Source: Providencia alcalifaciens
Lineage (GTDB): Bacteria; Pseudomonadota; Gammaproteobacteria; Enterobacterales; Enterobacteriaceae
Reading direction: 5' to 3'
Length of the DNA stretch: 64,000 bases
Assembly: GCF_915403165.1 (NCBI RefSeq)
Contig: NZ_OU659204.1
Location: forward strand, 1,736,001-1,800,000
Shown here: piece by piece, positions 47,782 to 57,158 of the stretch
Numbering within the stretch: position 1 is the stretch's first letter
Layout of the letters: each line of letters starts with the position of its first letter
Made by a program: the position numbers and the translations under genes
The notes under the pieces: generated by a model
Told to the model about the DNA's origin: nothing
The model's input: only the letters and a program-made list of their open reading frames with translations
Databases searched by the model: none

Positions 47782-48732
47782 ATGCAGAGTAAATATAAGA
47801 AAATTGAAGTCATTGACTCTCATACCGCAGGGGAACCGACACGTTTAGTGATTGAGGGTTTTCCTGATTTAGGGAATTCAGACATGGCGTCGCGCCTACA
47901 AAAATTACGTACAGAATATGATCATTGGCGCTGCACGACAATTTTAGAACCGCGTGGAAATGACATTTTAGTGGGCGCATTACTTTGCAAACCAGTGAAT
48001 CCGAAAGCTGCCGCGGGGGTGATTTTCTTTAATAACGAAGGCTACCTAGGCATGTGTGGTCACGGTACCATTGGTTTGGTCGCATCATTGCATTACTTAG
48101 GGCGCATAGGTTACGGGGAGCATTTAATTGAAACCCCTGTCGGGGATGTGACCGCTAAATTACATGAAGATGGTAGCGTGAGCATTCAAAACGTTTACGC
48201 ATACCGTTATCGCAAAGCCGTTCAAGTCAACGTGCCGGAGGTTGGGCTAGTGACTGGGGATATAGCATGGGGCGGAAACTGGTTTTTCCTCGTCGAAAAT
48301 TCACCACTCGCTATCTTGTATGGGAACGCGAAAGCACTGACTGAAGTTTGTTTGAAAATCAAACAAGCCCTCGTTGACCAAGACATTTTTGGTAAAGATA
48401 ACCAAGAAATCGACCACATCGAACTGTTTGGCCATTGCGAAAACGCAGATAGCCAAAGTTTCATTTTATGTCCGGGCGGTGCCTATGACCGTTCTCCTTG
48501 TGGCACAGGGACGAGTGCAAAGCTGGCGTGTCTTGCGGCAGACAACAAACTCGCGGAAGGCAAAATTTGGCGTCAGGCAAGTGTCATCGGTAGTCAATTC
48601 CAAGCTAGCTATCAGCATGCAGATGCTAAAGGCATCATCCCGACTATTCGCGGAAATGCTTATATCAGTGGCGAAAATACCTTGTTGATCGATGAAAACG
48701 ACCCGTTCCGTTTTGGGATCACGGTGGAGTGA
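47782..48732 (+). CDS. 4-hydroxyproline 2-epimerase (proline racemase family)
   Basis: 316 residues from the ATG at 47782 (AAGGA 8 bases upstream); an in-frame start at 47686 is too far. The two catalytic cysteines are present: Cys92 in MCGHGTIG and Cys240 in [10 protein letters not shown], as required for a two-base racemase or epimerase rather than a dehydratase (which has Thr or Ser). The context of a D-amino-acid oxidoreductase, DapA-family deaminase and semialdehyde dehydrogenase points to trans-4-hydroxy-L-proline as substrate, converted to cis-4-hydroxy-D-proline. Confidence 0.9.
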   Translation: MQSKYKKIEVIDSHTAGEPTRLVIEGFPDLGNSDMASRLQKLRTEYDHWRCTTILEPRGNDILVGALLCKPVNPKAAAGVIFFNNEGYLGMCGHGTIGLVASLHYLGRIGYGEHLIETPVGDVTAKLHEDGSVSIQNVYAYRYRKAVQVNVPEVGLVTGDIAWGGNWFFLVENSPLAILYGNAKALTEVCLKIKQALVDQDIFGKDNQEIDHIELFGHCENADSQSFILCPGGAYDRSPCGTGTSAKLACLAADNKLAEGKIWRQASVIGSQFQASYQHADAKGIIPTIRGNAYISGENTLLIDENDPFRFGITVE

Positions 48733-48740
48733 GGTAAGCC

Positions 48741-49988
48741 ATGGATAACAAATATTCTGTGATTGTGGTGGGTGGTGGCATTGTCGGACTTAGTATTGCG
48801 TTATCTGTCCAGAATCAAGGCACAGACGTTTTATTGGTCGACAAAAATCAAATTGGTTCTGGTGCCTCATTTGGTAATGCGGGGCATATCGCCACGGAGC
48901 AGGTATTTCCTGTGGCTGACCCTTCCGTTTTGAAATCAATTCCTAGCATGTTGCTCGATCCGTTAGGCGCACTGCGTATTGATTGGCGCTATATATTGCC
49001 GCTGACACCATGGTTACTGAAATTGTTGGGCAATATGCGCCACAAACCGTTTATGCATATTCACCACGTTCTCTCCATGCTCAATGGGGCGTCACTGGCT
49101 TCATGGCAGGCATTTTCTAAGCAGTGGCAGTTAGAGGATTTAGTCAAAATCCAAGGTTCTTTGCTGGTGGCTGAGAAACAGCCGACCCTCGAAAAACTGC
49201 GTCGCCACGGTGAGTATTTAAATAGCATAGGGGTGCATAACCAATTATTGGATCAGTCCCAATTGTTGGCGCAACAGTCTGAACTTGCCAATAACCAAAT
49301 TGGTGGATTGTTCTATCCCGAGACTGGGCATGTGGTGGATCTCGCTTTAATGCATGAGCGCTTAACCCAAGCATTTATACAGTTAGGGGGGAAAGTACTA
49401 ACTGAGTGTGAAGTCACGGCGATTGATTCGTCATCAGCGAGCCAAGCACGCTTGACTACATCACAAGGCGCATTTATCGCCGATAAAGTGGTGATTGCGG
49501 GTGGCGCATTTTCGAAATCGTTAGTGAAGATGGTGAGCCGCATTAATGTGCCGTTAGAAACGGAGCGCGGCTATCACTTGATGCTACCGAATGAAAAAGG
49601 GCGTTTATCAATCCCCATTTCCAGTATGGATCGTCGTTTTATTATGACGCCAATGAACGGTGGGTTACGTCTTGCAGGTACGGTGGAATATGCAGGGCTA
49701 AAACGCCCGCCGAATATGCAGCGCGCTCGTCACTTTTTACCGTTGGCTAACCCCATGCTAAAAACGCCATTGAATAGCCAGAATACCAGTGAATGGATGG
49801 GTTTTCGTCCCACTATCTCAGATTCCTTACCGGTCATAGACCAAAAAGGCCCGTATGTGTTTGCTTTCGGGCATCAACATTTAGGGCTAACACAAGCGGC
49901 AATTACCGCAGATATCGTCAATAACATGATCCACGGGCAACCGACACCGCTCGATTGCTCGCCTTTTTCGATTAAGCGCTTTCTTTAA
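48741..49988 (+). CDS. FAD-dependent D-amino-acid (D-hydroxyproline) dehydrogenase, DadA-like
   Basis: 415 residues. An N-terminal dinucleotide-binding fold (VIVVGGGIVGLSIALSVQNQG, VLLVDKNQIGSGASFGNAGHI) and the C-terminal GFRPTISDSLPVID motif are those of DAO-type flavoproteins such as DadA. In hydroxyproline pathways this enzyme oxidises cis-4-hydroxy-D-proline to the pyrroline imine in a quinone-linked way. It begins 8 bases after the epimerase. Substrate assignment rests on operon context. Confidence 0.92.
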   Translation: MDNKYSVIVVGGGIVGLSIALSVQNQGTDVLLVDKNQIGSGASFGNAGHIATEQVFPVADPSVLKSIPSMLLDPLGALRIDWRYILPLTPWLLKLLGNMRHKPFMHIHHVLSMLNGASLASWQAFSKQWQLEDLVKIQGSLLVAEKQPTLEKLRRHGEYLNSIGVHNQLLDQSQLLAQQSELANNQIGGLFYPETGHVVDLALMHERLTQAFIQLGGKVLTECEVTAIDSSSASQARLTTSQGAFIADKVVIAGGAFSKSLVKMVSRINVPLETERGYHLMLPNEKGRLSIPISSMDRRFIMTPMNGGLRLAGTVEYAGLKRPPNMQRARHFLPLANPMLKTPLNSQNTSEWMGFRPTISDSLPVIDQKGPYVFAFGHQHLGLTQAAITADIVNNMIHGQPTPLDCSPFSIKRFL

Positions 49989-50003
49989 TTCAGGAGAATT
50001 ATA

Positions 50004-50870
50004 ATGAATTTCCATGGCATCCTTGTTCCGTTAGTGACTCCGTTTCATGATGATCTTTCATTGAATATCACTGCGTTAGCAGAGTTAACCGAAAAACTGA
50101 TCGCCAGTGGTGTAACTGGGTTAGTTGTCTGCGGCACCACGGGTGAATATTACGCGTTAAATGAAGATGAACGTAAAACCGTATTAACTACGGTCAGTAA
50201 AATTGCAAAAGGGCGAGTGACACTGATCGCAGGGATTAATGACTTATCTACCGAGGGCGCAATTAAACGCGCAGCACAAGCGAAAGAATTGGGCTACGAA
50301 GGGCTAATGCTGTCGCCACCACCTTACAGCTTGCCGGATCAAAACGGCGTCTATGCTCACTACGAAAAAGTAGCTAAGTCCACCTCGTTACCGATCATTA
50401 TGTACAACTTCCCAGCCCGTATTGGTATCGAAATTGAGTTAGATACCGTGGTGAAATTGGCTGAAATCGACAATATCGTCGCTATTAAAGAGAGCAGTGG
50501 CAGCTTTAGCCGTGCTCTGCATTTGTTACAAACGCCATTTAAAAACTTTGAAGTGATTTGCGGTTGTGATGACCAACCTGTGGATTTTTTCTTCTGGGGA
50601 TCGAAAAGCTGGATTGCCGGTGCGGGTAACGTTTTCCCAGCAGAGCAAGTGGCGATTTTTAATGCCGCACAAAAAGGAGATTGGGCGAAGGCTAAGCAGA
50701 TTATGCAAGAGATTTACCCAGCCATTTATTCTATGGAGTCAGGCAATTATAACCAAAAAGCCAAAGCGGGTTGCTTAAAAGGCACCTTTAACGTGGGGCC
50801 AGTTCGCTTGCCTCTGTCAAATATTAGCCAGCAAGAACGTCACGAGTTTCTTGCGCTGATCAAACCGTAG
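50004..50870 (+). CDS. DapA-family lyase, probable pyrroline-4-hydroxy-2-carboxylate deaminase
   Basis: 288 residues of the dihydrodipicolinate synthase fold. Schiff-base Lys162 lies in AIKESSGS, with Tyr134 in IMYNFPARIG, and the substrate-carboxylate loop CGTTGEYYAL is present. In the hydroxyproline route this family dehydrates and deaminates the pyrroline intermediate to alpha-ketoglutarate semialdehyde. It is not a second lysine dapA: the operon context is catabolic. It starts 15 bases after the oxidoreductase. Confidence 0.88.
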   Translation: MNFHGILVPLVTPFHDDLSLNITALAELTEKLIASGVTGLVVCGTTGEYYALNEDERKTVLTTVSKIAKGRVTLIAGINDLSTEGAIKRAAQAKELGYEGLMLSPPPYSLPDQNGVYAHYEKVAKSTSLPIIMYNFPARIGIEIELDTVVKLAEIDNIVAIKESSGSFSRALHLLQTPFKNFEVICGCDDQPVDFFFWGSKSWIAGAGNVFPAEQVAIFNAAQKGDWAKAKQIMQEIYPAIYSMESGNYNQKAKAGCLKGTFNVGPVRLPLSNISQQERHEFLALIKP

Positions 50871-50881
50871 GGAGGTTGACT

Positions 50882-52366
50882 ATGTTGGTCACCAAAGAGC
50901 AGATATTTGAGCGAGCAAAACAGAGCCAACTGTGGGCGGGGAATTTAATTGCGGGCTACCAAAGTGGCAGCGCCAAACTCAAAAATTATACGCCTATCGA
51001 TAATAGCGCGATTGGCTATATTGCGGATGGCAGCGCGCAAGATGTTCATGCAGCCGTGAATATTGCTCGAGAAACCTTTGAAGAAGGATGCTGGAGTGGG
51101 TTATCTCCTCAAGAACGTAAGCAAGTGATGCTGCGCTGGGCGCAATTAATTGAAAAGCACAGTGAAGAGCTGGCGGCCTTAGACTGCGTGGATGCGGGGA
51201 AACCCATCACGGAATGTCTGAACACGGACTTACCTGCGACAGTGGAAACCTTCTATTGGTATGCGGAAGCCATCGATAAACTGTTCGGTAAAATTGCCCC
51301 AACGGGCCGCCAAGAAATGGGACTGATTGTTCATGAGCCGATTGGCGTTGTGGGCGCAGTTTTACCGTGGAACTTTCCTGCTCAAATGTTTGCGTGGAAA
51401 GTGGCACCGGCCTTGGCTGTCGGGAACTCGGTGATTGTCAAACCCGCGGAGTTAACTTCCTTGAGTGCCTATCGTATGGTGGAACTGGCTTATGAAGCTG
51501 GCGTACCTAAAGGTGCTCTGAGTCTAGTATGTGGACTGGGTGAAAAAGTCGGGGAAGCCTTAGGACGCCATCTTGATGTGGATGTGGTGTCATTTACCGG
51601 TTCAACAGAAGTGGGGCGTTTATTCCTGAAATACTCCGCGGAAAGCAACTTAAAAGAGATTGTCTTGGAATGTGGCGGAAAAAGTCCGCAAGTGGTGTTT
51701 GAGGATGCTGACTTAGATGCCGCTATTCCACATATTATGGCAGCCGCGTTCTGGAATATGAGCGAAAACTGTAGCTGTGGCTCCCGTTTAATTGTGCATG
51801 AAAATGTCAAAAAAGCCCTACTTGAAAAGTTAACCGCAGCGGCGTCAACATGGCAGGTGGGTGACCCTCGCGAGGCAAGGGTTTCTATTGGTCCAATGAT
51901 TGAACAGGCGCATTTTGAAAAAGTGAAATCGTTTTTAGATACCACCGTTAAAGAGGGTGGGAAATTGGTGACAGGAGGAAAAATACGCAGTGATCTCGGC
52001 TCAGGATGGTACATCGAACCCACTATCTTTGATGCCATTACGCCAGAAATGTCTCTCTTTCGACATGAAGTTTTTGGTCCCATTTTAGCCGTCACATCGT
52101 TTAAAACCGATGACGAGGCGGTCAATTTAGCCAATGACACTCACTACGGATTGGCTGCATCGTTTTATAGCCAAAATATCCATCGAGTGATGAATATTGC
52201 ACGTCGTATCAATGCGGGGACGGTGTCTGTCAACGGATTTAGCGAAGGCAATATCACCACGCCATTTGGTGGTTTCCGTCAGTCAGGTTTTGGTGGAAAA
52301 GACAACGGCTTAGAAGCCTTTGAGCAATACACCCAAACGAAAGTTATCTGGTTTATCAATCAGTAA
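50882..52366 (+). CDS. Aldehyde dehydrogenase, probable alpha-ketoglutarate semialdehyde dehydrogenase
   Basis: 494 residues from the ATG at 50882 (GGGAGG 6 bases upstream). NAD-binding GFxGST-type FTGSTEVGR, the catalytic Glu in VLECGGKSPQ and the catalytic Cys in SENCSCGSRLI are present, as in class 1 aldehyde dehydrogenases. It would oxidise alpha-ketoglutarate semialdehyde to 2-oxoglutarate, the last pathway step. It is downstream of the deaminase (11 bases). A weak hairpin follows at 52377. Confidence 0.93.
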   Translation: MLVTKEQIFERAKQSQLWAGNLIAGYQSGSAKLKNYTPIDNSAIGYIADGSAQDVHAAVNIARETFEEGCWSGLSPQERKQVMLRWAQLIEKHSEELAALDCVDAGKPITECLNTDLPATVETFYWYAEAIDKLFGKIAPTGRQEMGLIVHEPIGVVGAVLPWNFPAQMFAWKVAPALAVGNSVIVKPAELTSLSAYRMVELAYEAGVPKGALSLVCGLGEKVGEALGRHLDVDVVSFTGSTEVGRLFLKYSAESNLKEIVLECGGKSPQVVFEDADLDAAIPHIMAAAFWNMSENCSCGSRLIVHENVKKALLEKLTAAASTWQVGDPREARVSIGPMIEQAHFEKVKSFLDTTVKEGGKLVTGGKIRSDLGSGWYIEPTIFDAITPEMSLFRHEVFGPILAVTSFKTDDEAVNLANDTHYGLAASFYSQNIHRVMNIARRINAGTVSVNGFSEGNITTPFGGFRQSGFGGKDNGLEAFEQYTQTKVIWFINQ

Positions 52367-52376
52367 AATGACATTG

Positions 52377-52403
52377 ACCTGAACCTTGCGGGGTTCAGGT
52401 TTC
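52377..52403 (+). terminator. Weak intercistronic hairpin
   Basis: ACCTGAACC, loop TTGCGG, GGTTCAGGT with only a short T tail. It may partly separate expression of the symporter from the catabolic genes. Confidence 0.55.
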
Positions 52404-52450
52404 GACCCTTGCAAATACACAAATACAATTACAATAGTCGAGGAGTACAT

Positions 52451-53965
52451 ATGGAAGCCATCGTTAATACCATCGTTGGTTACATCTGGGGTAATGCTCT
52501 CGTATTCTTATCTCTGGGTGTCGGTCTCTATTTCACATTAGCAACACGCGGTGTTCAGTTCCGTTACATCGTAAAAATGGTCTGTTTATTAAAAGAAAAT
52601 AAAGCATCAAAAGACGGGATATCCTCATTCCAAGCCTTCTGCTTAGCATTATCGGGCCGTGTTGGGGTCGGTAACATTGCAGGGGTAGCAACGGCGATTG
52701 CAGCAGGTGGTCCCGGTGCAATTTTCTGGATGGTGGTTATGGGCTTACTCGGAGGTGCTAGCGCCTTTATTGAGTCTACACTGGCGCAGATTTATAAGCA
52801 GCGCTCTGATGATCAATATCGTGGTGGTTCGCCGTACTATATTGAAAAAGGATTGAAATTAAAGCCTTTTGCTATCTTTGTTGCGGCAGTGATCTGTTTA
52901 TCTTACGGTGTGTTGGTACCGGGCATTCAAGCCAATACTATCGCTGATTCGTTCCAAACGGCATTTAATATTCCACCAATGGCAACAGGTGCATTAGTGA
53001 CGGTATTAATGGCATGGTTGATTTTTGGTGGTGTGAAACGTATTGCTAGCGCAGCCGATAAAATCGTTCCTATCATGGCATTAGCCTACATCGTGATGAT
53101 GGTGATTATTCTGAGTAGTCACTGGGATAGCGTACCAGGCATGTTCGGCTTAATTTTCCGTAGTGCGTTGGGAATGGATGCGGTATTTGGGGGGATCGTA
53201 GGTACAGCAGTTTCATGGGGTGTACGTCGTGCTGTATTCTCGAACGTGGCAGGGGCAGGTGAAGCGACATTTAGTTCTGCGGCAGCCGAAGTCAGTCATC
53301 CGGTAAAACAGGGGCTTATCCAAGCATTCTCTATCTATATTGATACCGTGGTGGTGTGTACGGCATCGGGCCTGATGATTTTAGTCACCAATATGTACAA
53401 CGTGTTCCCGGATGGTTCGGCAATTGCGTTGGTGGAGCATGTGCCAGGCGTCGCCGCAGGAACAGCATGGACACAAATGGCAGTTTCTACGGTATTTACA
53501 TCGGCGGGGGCTGGGTTTGTCTCTATCGCGGTGTTCTTGTTCGCATTCACAACGCTCATGGCTTACTACTATATTGCAGAAACTACCATTGTTTACCTTG
53601 ATCGTAAGCTGAAATACCCAGTGCTTAAGCTGATTTTGAAATTCGTCTTCCTAGTGATTGTCTTTATGGGAAGCGTACAGTCAGTCAGTATTATGTGGGG
53701 GTTGGGTGATATCGGTTTCGGCAGTATGAGCTACTTAAACTTGATTGCGATTGTTTTCTTATCGAAACCCGCTTTAAGAGCGTTACGTGATTTTGAAAGA
53801 CAAACTAAATTAGGGGTTGATCCGGTGTTTGATCCGAAAGCCGCGGGGGTAGAAAACGCAGAGCTATGGGAAGAAATCAGTCGTGAATATCATGCGAAAG
53901 GCGTTGGGATTGATAAAATCGATGGGTCTGGGAAGATAAACGAGAAATTACTTAAGGAAGAATAA
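52451..53965 (+). CDS. AGCS-family alanine/glycine:cation symporter
   Basis: 504 residues from the ATG at 52451 (AGGAG 5 bases upstream). About eleven helices carry the AGCS signatures GRVGVGNIAGVATAIAAGGPGAIFWM and the Asn/Ser-rich VSNVAGAGEATFSSAAAEVSHPVKQG-type segment. Family members take up Ala or Gly with Na+; as the last gene of the hydroxyproline operon it is likely to import hydroxyproline or related amino acids. Its stop lies 13 bases before the 3' end of the convergent tRNA gene. Confidence 0.9.
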   Translation: MEAIVNTIVGYIWGNALVFLSLGVGLYFTLATRGVQFRYIVKMVCLLKENKASKDGISSFQAFCLALSGRVGVGNIAGVATAIAAGGPGAIFWMVVMGLLGGASAFIESTLAQIYKQRSDDQYRGGSPYYIEKGLKLKPFAIFVAAVICLSYGVLVPGIQANTIADSFQTAFNIPPMATGALVTVLMAWLIFGGVKRIASAADKIVPIMALAYIVMMVIILSSHWDSVPGMFGLIFRSALGMDAVFGGIVGTAVSWGVRRAVFSNVAGAGEATFSSAAAEVSHPVKQGLIQAFSIYIDTVVVCTASGLMILVTNMYNVFPDGSAIALVEHVPGVAAGTAWTQMAVSTVFTSAGAGFVSIAVFLFAFTTLMAYYYIAETTIVYLDRKLKYPVLKLILKFVFLVIVFMGSVQSVSIMWGLGDIGFGSMSYLNLIAIVFLSKPALRALRDFERQTKLGVDPVFDPKAAGVENAELWEEISREYHAKGVGIDKIDGSGKINEKLLKEE

Positions 53966-53978
53966 CTTAGATTAGAAA

Positions 53979-54066
53979 TGGCGGTGAGGGAGGGATTCGA
54001 ACCCTCGATACGTTGCCGTATACACACTTTCCAGGCGTGCTCCTTCAGCCTCTCGGACACCTCACC
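53979..54066 (-). tRNA. tRNA-Ser (GGA anticodon)
   Basis: 88 bases including an encoded CCA end, with the long variable arm of serine tRNAs (GTGTATACGGCAACGTAT), T-arm GGGTTCGAATCCC and a 7-bp acceptor stem (GGTGAGG / CCTCACC). The anticodon GGA corresponds to plus-strand 54030-54032. It nearly matches E. coli tRNA-Ser(GGA). It stands alone, with no integrase nearby. Confidence 0.97.
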
Positions 54067-54410
54067 GTTTTTTCTATCTAAAACAACTGTAGAATTTGCG
54101 ATACAAAACTTGTCCTACAACGGGGCGCTACTATAGGGAAAAGAGCGCCTTCCGTCAACTCCCAATTAAATAAAAATCCACTTTTTTCTATCGTTTAGCT
54201 AAATAAAAACCAATTTGGTTACTCTCTAATCTTGATCAATTATTATTGATTAGAAATTGATAATAAATTGTTTATTTAAACTTCAAGCAATTAATCCAGA
54301 TTCCGTTAACTCCTTAACAAAATCCTCATCTTATGGAGATAAATATGTGGTATTGACTTGAAAATAAATACCATTACGCACACTCTGGTGGAAACCTATA
54401 AGGAGTTGCC

Positions 54411-55352
54411 ATGAATATTTTATTTTACCATCCATTTTTTGATGCCAATCAGTGGATTGATGGCATGCGTGCTCGATTGCCTCAAGCCAATATTCGCCAA
54501 TGGAAGCCGGGAGATACCCAACAGGCAGATTATGCCATGGTATGGCTTCCTCCTTATGAGTGCCTTGCGGGTCGTCAAGACTTAAAAGGAATTTTCGCAT
54601 TAGGCGCAGGTGTAGATGCCATTCTAAAGCAAGAGCACGATAACCCGGGAACCTTACCAGCAGGTGTTCCGCTGATGCGTTTAGAAGACACGGGTATGGC
54701 TATCCAAATGGAAGAGTATGCCACTGCAAAAGTCTTGTATTACTTCCGTCGCATGGATGAGTACCGTCAGCTGCAATCCCAGCGTCAATGGAAACAACTG
54801 CCAGCCTACACCCATGACCAGTTTGTGGTGGGCGTGATGGGAGCAGGGGCGTTAGGTCAAGCAGTGGCCAAACGCTTAGCCAGTTTTGGTCTTAAAGTCA
54901 GAACGTGGAGTCGCTCAGAAAAGCAGATCCCAAATGTGAAAAGTTACTATGGACAAGACCAGTTAGCGGATTTCTTATCAGGAACCCGCGCGATTGTTAA
55001 CTTGCTACCAAGCACACCAGAAACGGTGGGTATTTTGAATCACCAATTATTCAGCCAGCTGGAACAGAACGCCTATATTATTAACCTCGCCCGAGGTGCG
55101 CACTTAATCGAGCAAGACTTGCTGGAAGCGTTAGAAAAAGGGCAAGTTGCAGGGGCGTCTCTCGATGTTTTTGCCACTGAGCCACTGCCGCACATGCACC
55201 CATTCTGGACACATCCGCGCATCGCTATTACGCCACACGTTGCGGCGTTTACGTTGCCGAATGAAGCGATGGATATGATTGCGAGCAATATTCAGCGGAT
55301 TGAAAAGGGTGAGCGTCCAGAAGGCGTGGTTAGTTTACAGCAAGGTTATTAG
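54411..55352 (+). CDS. Glyoxylate/hydroxypyruvate reductase A (GhrA)
   Basis: 313 residues of the D-2-hydroxyacid dehydrogenase fold. The NADPH-binding loop is VGVMGAGALGQAVAKRLASFG with Arg-rich RTWSRSEKQ, and the catalytic residues lie in NLARGAHLIEQDLLEALEKG (Arg), FATEPLPHMHPFWTHPRIAITPHVAA (Glu and His). It reduces glyoxylate and hydroxypyruvate. In E. coli ycdX follows; here a repeat and then ycdY follow. Start after AAGGAG. Confidence 0.95.
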   Translation: MNILFYHPFFDANQWIDGMRARLPQANIRQWKPGDTQQADYAMVWLPPYECLAGRQDLKGIFALGAGVDAILKQEHDNPGTLPAGVPLMRLEDTGMAIQMEEYATAKVLYYFRRMDEYRQLQSQRQWKQLPAYTHDQFVVGVMGAGALGQAVAKRLASFGLKVRTWSRSEKQIPNVKSYYGQDQLADFLSGTRAIVNLLPSTPETVGILNHQLFSQLEQNAYIINLARGAHLIEQDLLEALEKGQVAGASLDVFATEPLPHMHPFWTHPRIAITPHVAAFTLPNEAMDMIASNIQRIEKGERPEGVVSLQQGY

Positions 55353-55371
55353 TTTCCCGCTCTAGCTTTAG

Positions 55372-55462
55372 CCGTCACGTTGTTGGCTGCGTCAGCACAC
55401 CCTAGTCACATACTTGTGTATGCTCCTAGGGATGTGCTTTCTTGCCGCCTAGTGACAACAAA
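55372..55462. repeat. Enterobacterial intergenic palindromic repeat, copy 1
   Basis: It contains GGCTGCGT, GTCACATAC, a CATAC-TTGT-GTATG centre, GGGATGTGCTTTCTTGCCGCC, and inverted outer arms (GTCACGTTGTT with AGTGACAACA). Matches the copy at 59071-59197 over the central 80 bases. It probably folds as a long hairpin in the transcript. Confidence 0.75.
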
Positions 55463-55683
55463 AACTCGTTAGGGAAATGTTCGCTATATTTATGCACCTC
55501 GCGAATTATTTTGAGGATGCTTTGGTTATCTGTTATCTGATTTTTTAAGAATTAGTCACTATTCATCATTGATGTCTTATCTCGATTGCTCAAAGCATGG
55601 GTTTTCTGTTTTTTCAGGTATACTGCATCGCATAATGATCACGAAATAGTGATTGCAGGAAAATCGTTAACAGGAAGAAACCC

Positions 55684-56244
55684 ATGAATGAATTCTCAAT
55701 CGTCTGCCGTATTTTAGGTACCTTATTTCAACGCTCTCCAGACGATGCGCTTGTGAAGCCTCTTATCGATATGATTGCTCAAGATAAGCTCAAAGCCTCA
55801 TGGCCGTTGGAGCAAGATGAGCAGTGGGCAAAAATGGCGAAGGCAGTTGATCACAGGGCTATCACGGCGGATTATCAATCGATGTTTGGTAGTGAACCAA
55901 CGGTTCCTCCTTTTGCTCACCGCTATGATGAAGAAATCACTGAAGCGGAAATTCGTGAATTCCTAGTGACCCGTGGAATGACCTTAACTGGTGCCCCAAC
56001 GGATGCATTTGGTGCGCTATTGTTAGCCGCATCATGGTTAGAGGACCAAGCCGCTGAAGATGAAACTGCCGCGCAGGAAGAACTATTCGACAGCTATATT
56101 CTGAGCTGGTATGGCGCATTTCTGGGGAAAGTTGAGGCTCATGCGACAACACCGTTTTACCGTACATTAGCGCAAATTACCCGCGATGCCGTGATTGTAC
56201 TGCGCGATGAGTTAGAATCTGACTCAGAAAGTGATGATAAGTAA
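55684..56244 (+). CDS. TorD-family chaperone YcdY
   Basis: 186 residues, all helical, aligning along its length with E. coli YcdY: NEFSIVCRILGTLF at the start, ASWPLEQDE near residue 40, TLTGAPTDAFGALLLAASWLEDQ and FLGKVEAHATTPFYRTLA near the end. TorD-family proteins help fold redox or metal enzymes; E. coli YcdY assists the YcdX phosphatase in swarming. No ycdX is present next to it here, so its client may lie elsewhere. Start supported by AGGAAG. Confidence 0.93.
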   Translation: MNEFSIVCRILGTLFQRSPDDALVKPLIDMIAQDKLKASWPLEQDEQWAKMAKAVDHRAITADYQSMFGSEPTVPPFAHRYDEEITEAEIREFLVTRGMTLTGAPTDAFGALLLAASWLEDQAAEDETAAQEELFDSYILSWYGAFLGKVEAHATTPFYRTLAQITRDAVIVLRDELESDSESDDK

Positions 56245-56326
56245 GTGACGCTGTCACTTAAAAGCTAATGAGAGAGGACAGACACTGAACCGCCTTCTCT
56301 CATCATAGGTTAAAAGGATGGACACA

Positions 56327-57046
56327 ATGACCTCGACAAAACTTCACGGCTTGATGTTGCTCTTTATTTCACCGTTAACACTGGCGCAAGTGGATAATGA
56401 TTTGCCTAACTATGATAAACGCATGGTTAATTACAGCACGGAATTTCAATTTGACCCGCTTTACGGAAAAGTAAAAGAGTTAACGCAAATCATGAACGAT
56501 GAAAAAGGGCTCAGCAAAAGAGTGACTGTGTCTTTTAATCTCCATGGCTGTCTCAATAATTTAAGTTATTACAATAGAGACAGTGGAACAGCATTTGTGA
56601 TTTTCAGAAAGTTTAAGCAGCTTTATTACTTAATAGATAAACAAAAATTCAAAGGTTATGGCATCGATAAGATGTGTAATTTACAAACCGGAGAATTGCA
56701 AGATTGGAAATATTATTACCGTGATGGTCTTATTAATAAGATCACTCAAGGGAAGAAAGATATAGCGACATTTATTTATGGTGAAAATTTTTTACCAATA
56801 GAAACGACGTATTTCAATGAAAATGAAGTCATGAATACAAAAAACGAATACTTTTTCACTAATGGCTTAGTCACTAAAATTCTTTTTCATACAACGAAAA
56901 ATCAGCAACCGTTTATCGAAATTACTCAAAAATGCACTCATTATGATGACCATAAAAACCCAACTGCCTGCACCAGTGAGGTAGCATACAGTGATGGGCG
57001 AGTAGAAAAATTCGATTATGAATACAAAACGAGTTATTACGAGTGA
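56327..57046 (+). CDS. YnfC-family (UPF0257) secreted protein without lipobox
   Basis: 239 residues from the ATG at 56327; a start at 56318 is close. It aligns with E. coli YnfC over FQFDPLYGKVKELTQ, GCLNNLSY, a central Tyr-rich region and CTHYDDHKNPTACTSEVAY near the end. YnfC is a lipoprotein; here the signal peptide (KLHGLMLLFISPLTLAQ) has no cysteine at the cleavage site, so the protein would be soluble and periplasmic. Function unknown. Terminator follows. Confidence 0.8.
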   Translation: MTSTKLHGLMLLFISPLTLAQVDNDLPNYDKRMVNYSTEFQFDPLYGKVKELTQIMNDEKGLSKRVTVSFNLHGCLNNLSYYNRDSGTAFVIFRKFKQLYYLIDKQKFKGYGIDKMCNLQTGELQDWKYYYRDGLINKITQGKKDIATFIYGENFLPIETTYFNENEVMNTKNEYFFTNGLVTKILFHTTKNQQPFIEITQKCTHYDDHKNPTACTSEVAYSDGRVEKFDYEYKTSYYE

Positions 57047-57078
57047 CCATTTAGCATTAAAGACAAATGACGTTTCAA

Positions 57079-57113
57079 TAAAAAAGCAACCTATCATAAA
57101 GGTTGCTTTTTTT
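57079..57113. terminator. Terminator between convergent YnfC-family gene and yceB
   Basis: AAAAAGCAACCT (57081-57092), loop, AGGTTGCTTTTTTT, with A-rich and T-rich flanks so it can serve both strands. Confidence 0.85.
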
Positions 57114-57158
57114 CATTCTTCGATTATCAATTTATCAATCAAAAATATTTATGGTCAA

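Noticed and set aside
50004..50870. Lysine-pathway dapA
   Set aside because: The catabolic operon with epimerase, flavoprotein and semialdehyde dehydrogenase makes the hydroxyproline deaminase assignment stronger.
53979..54410. Integration site of a mobile element at tRNA-Ser
   Set aside because: No integrase, repeat of the tRNA end or foreign gene is seen next to it.
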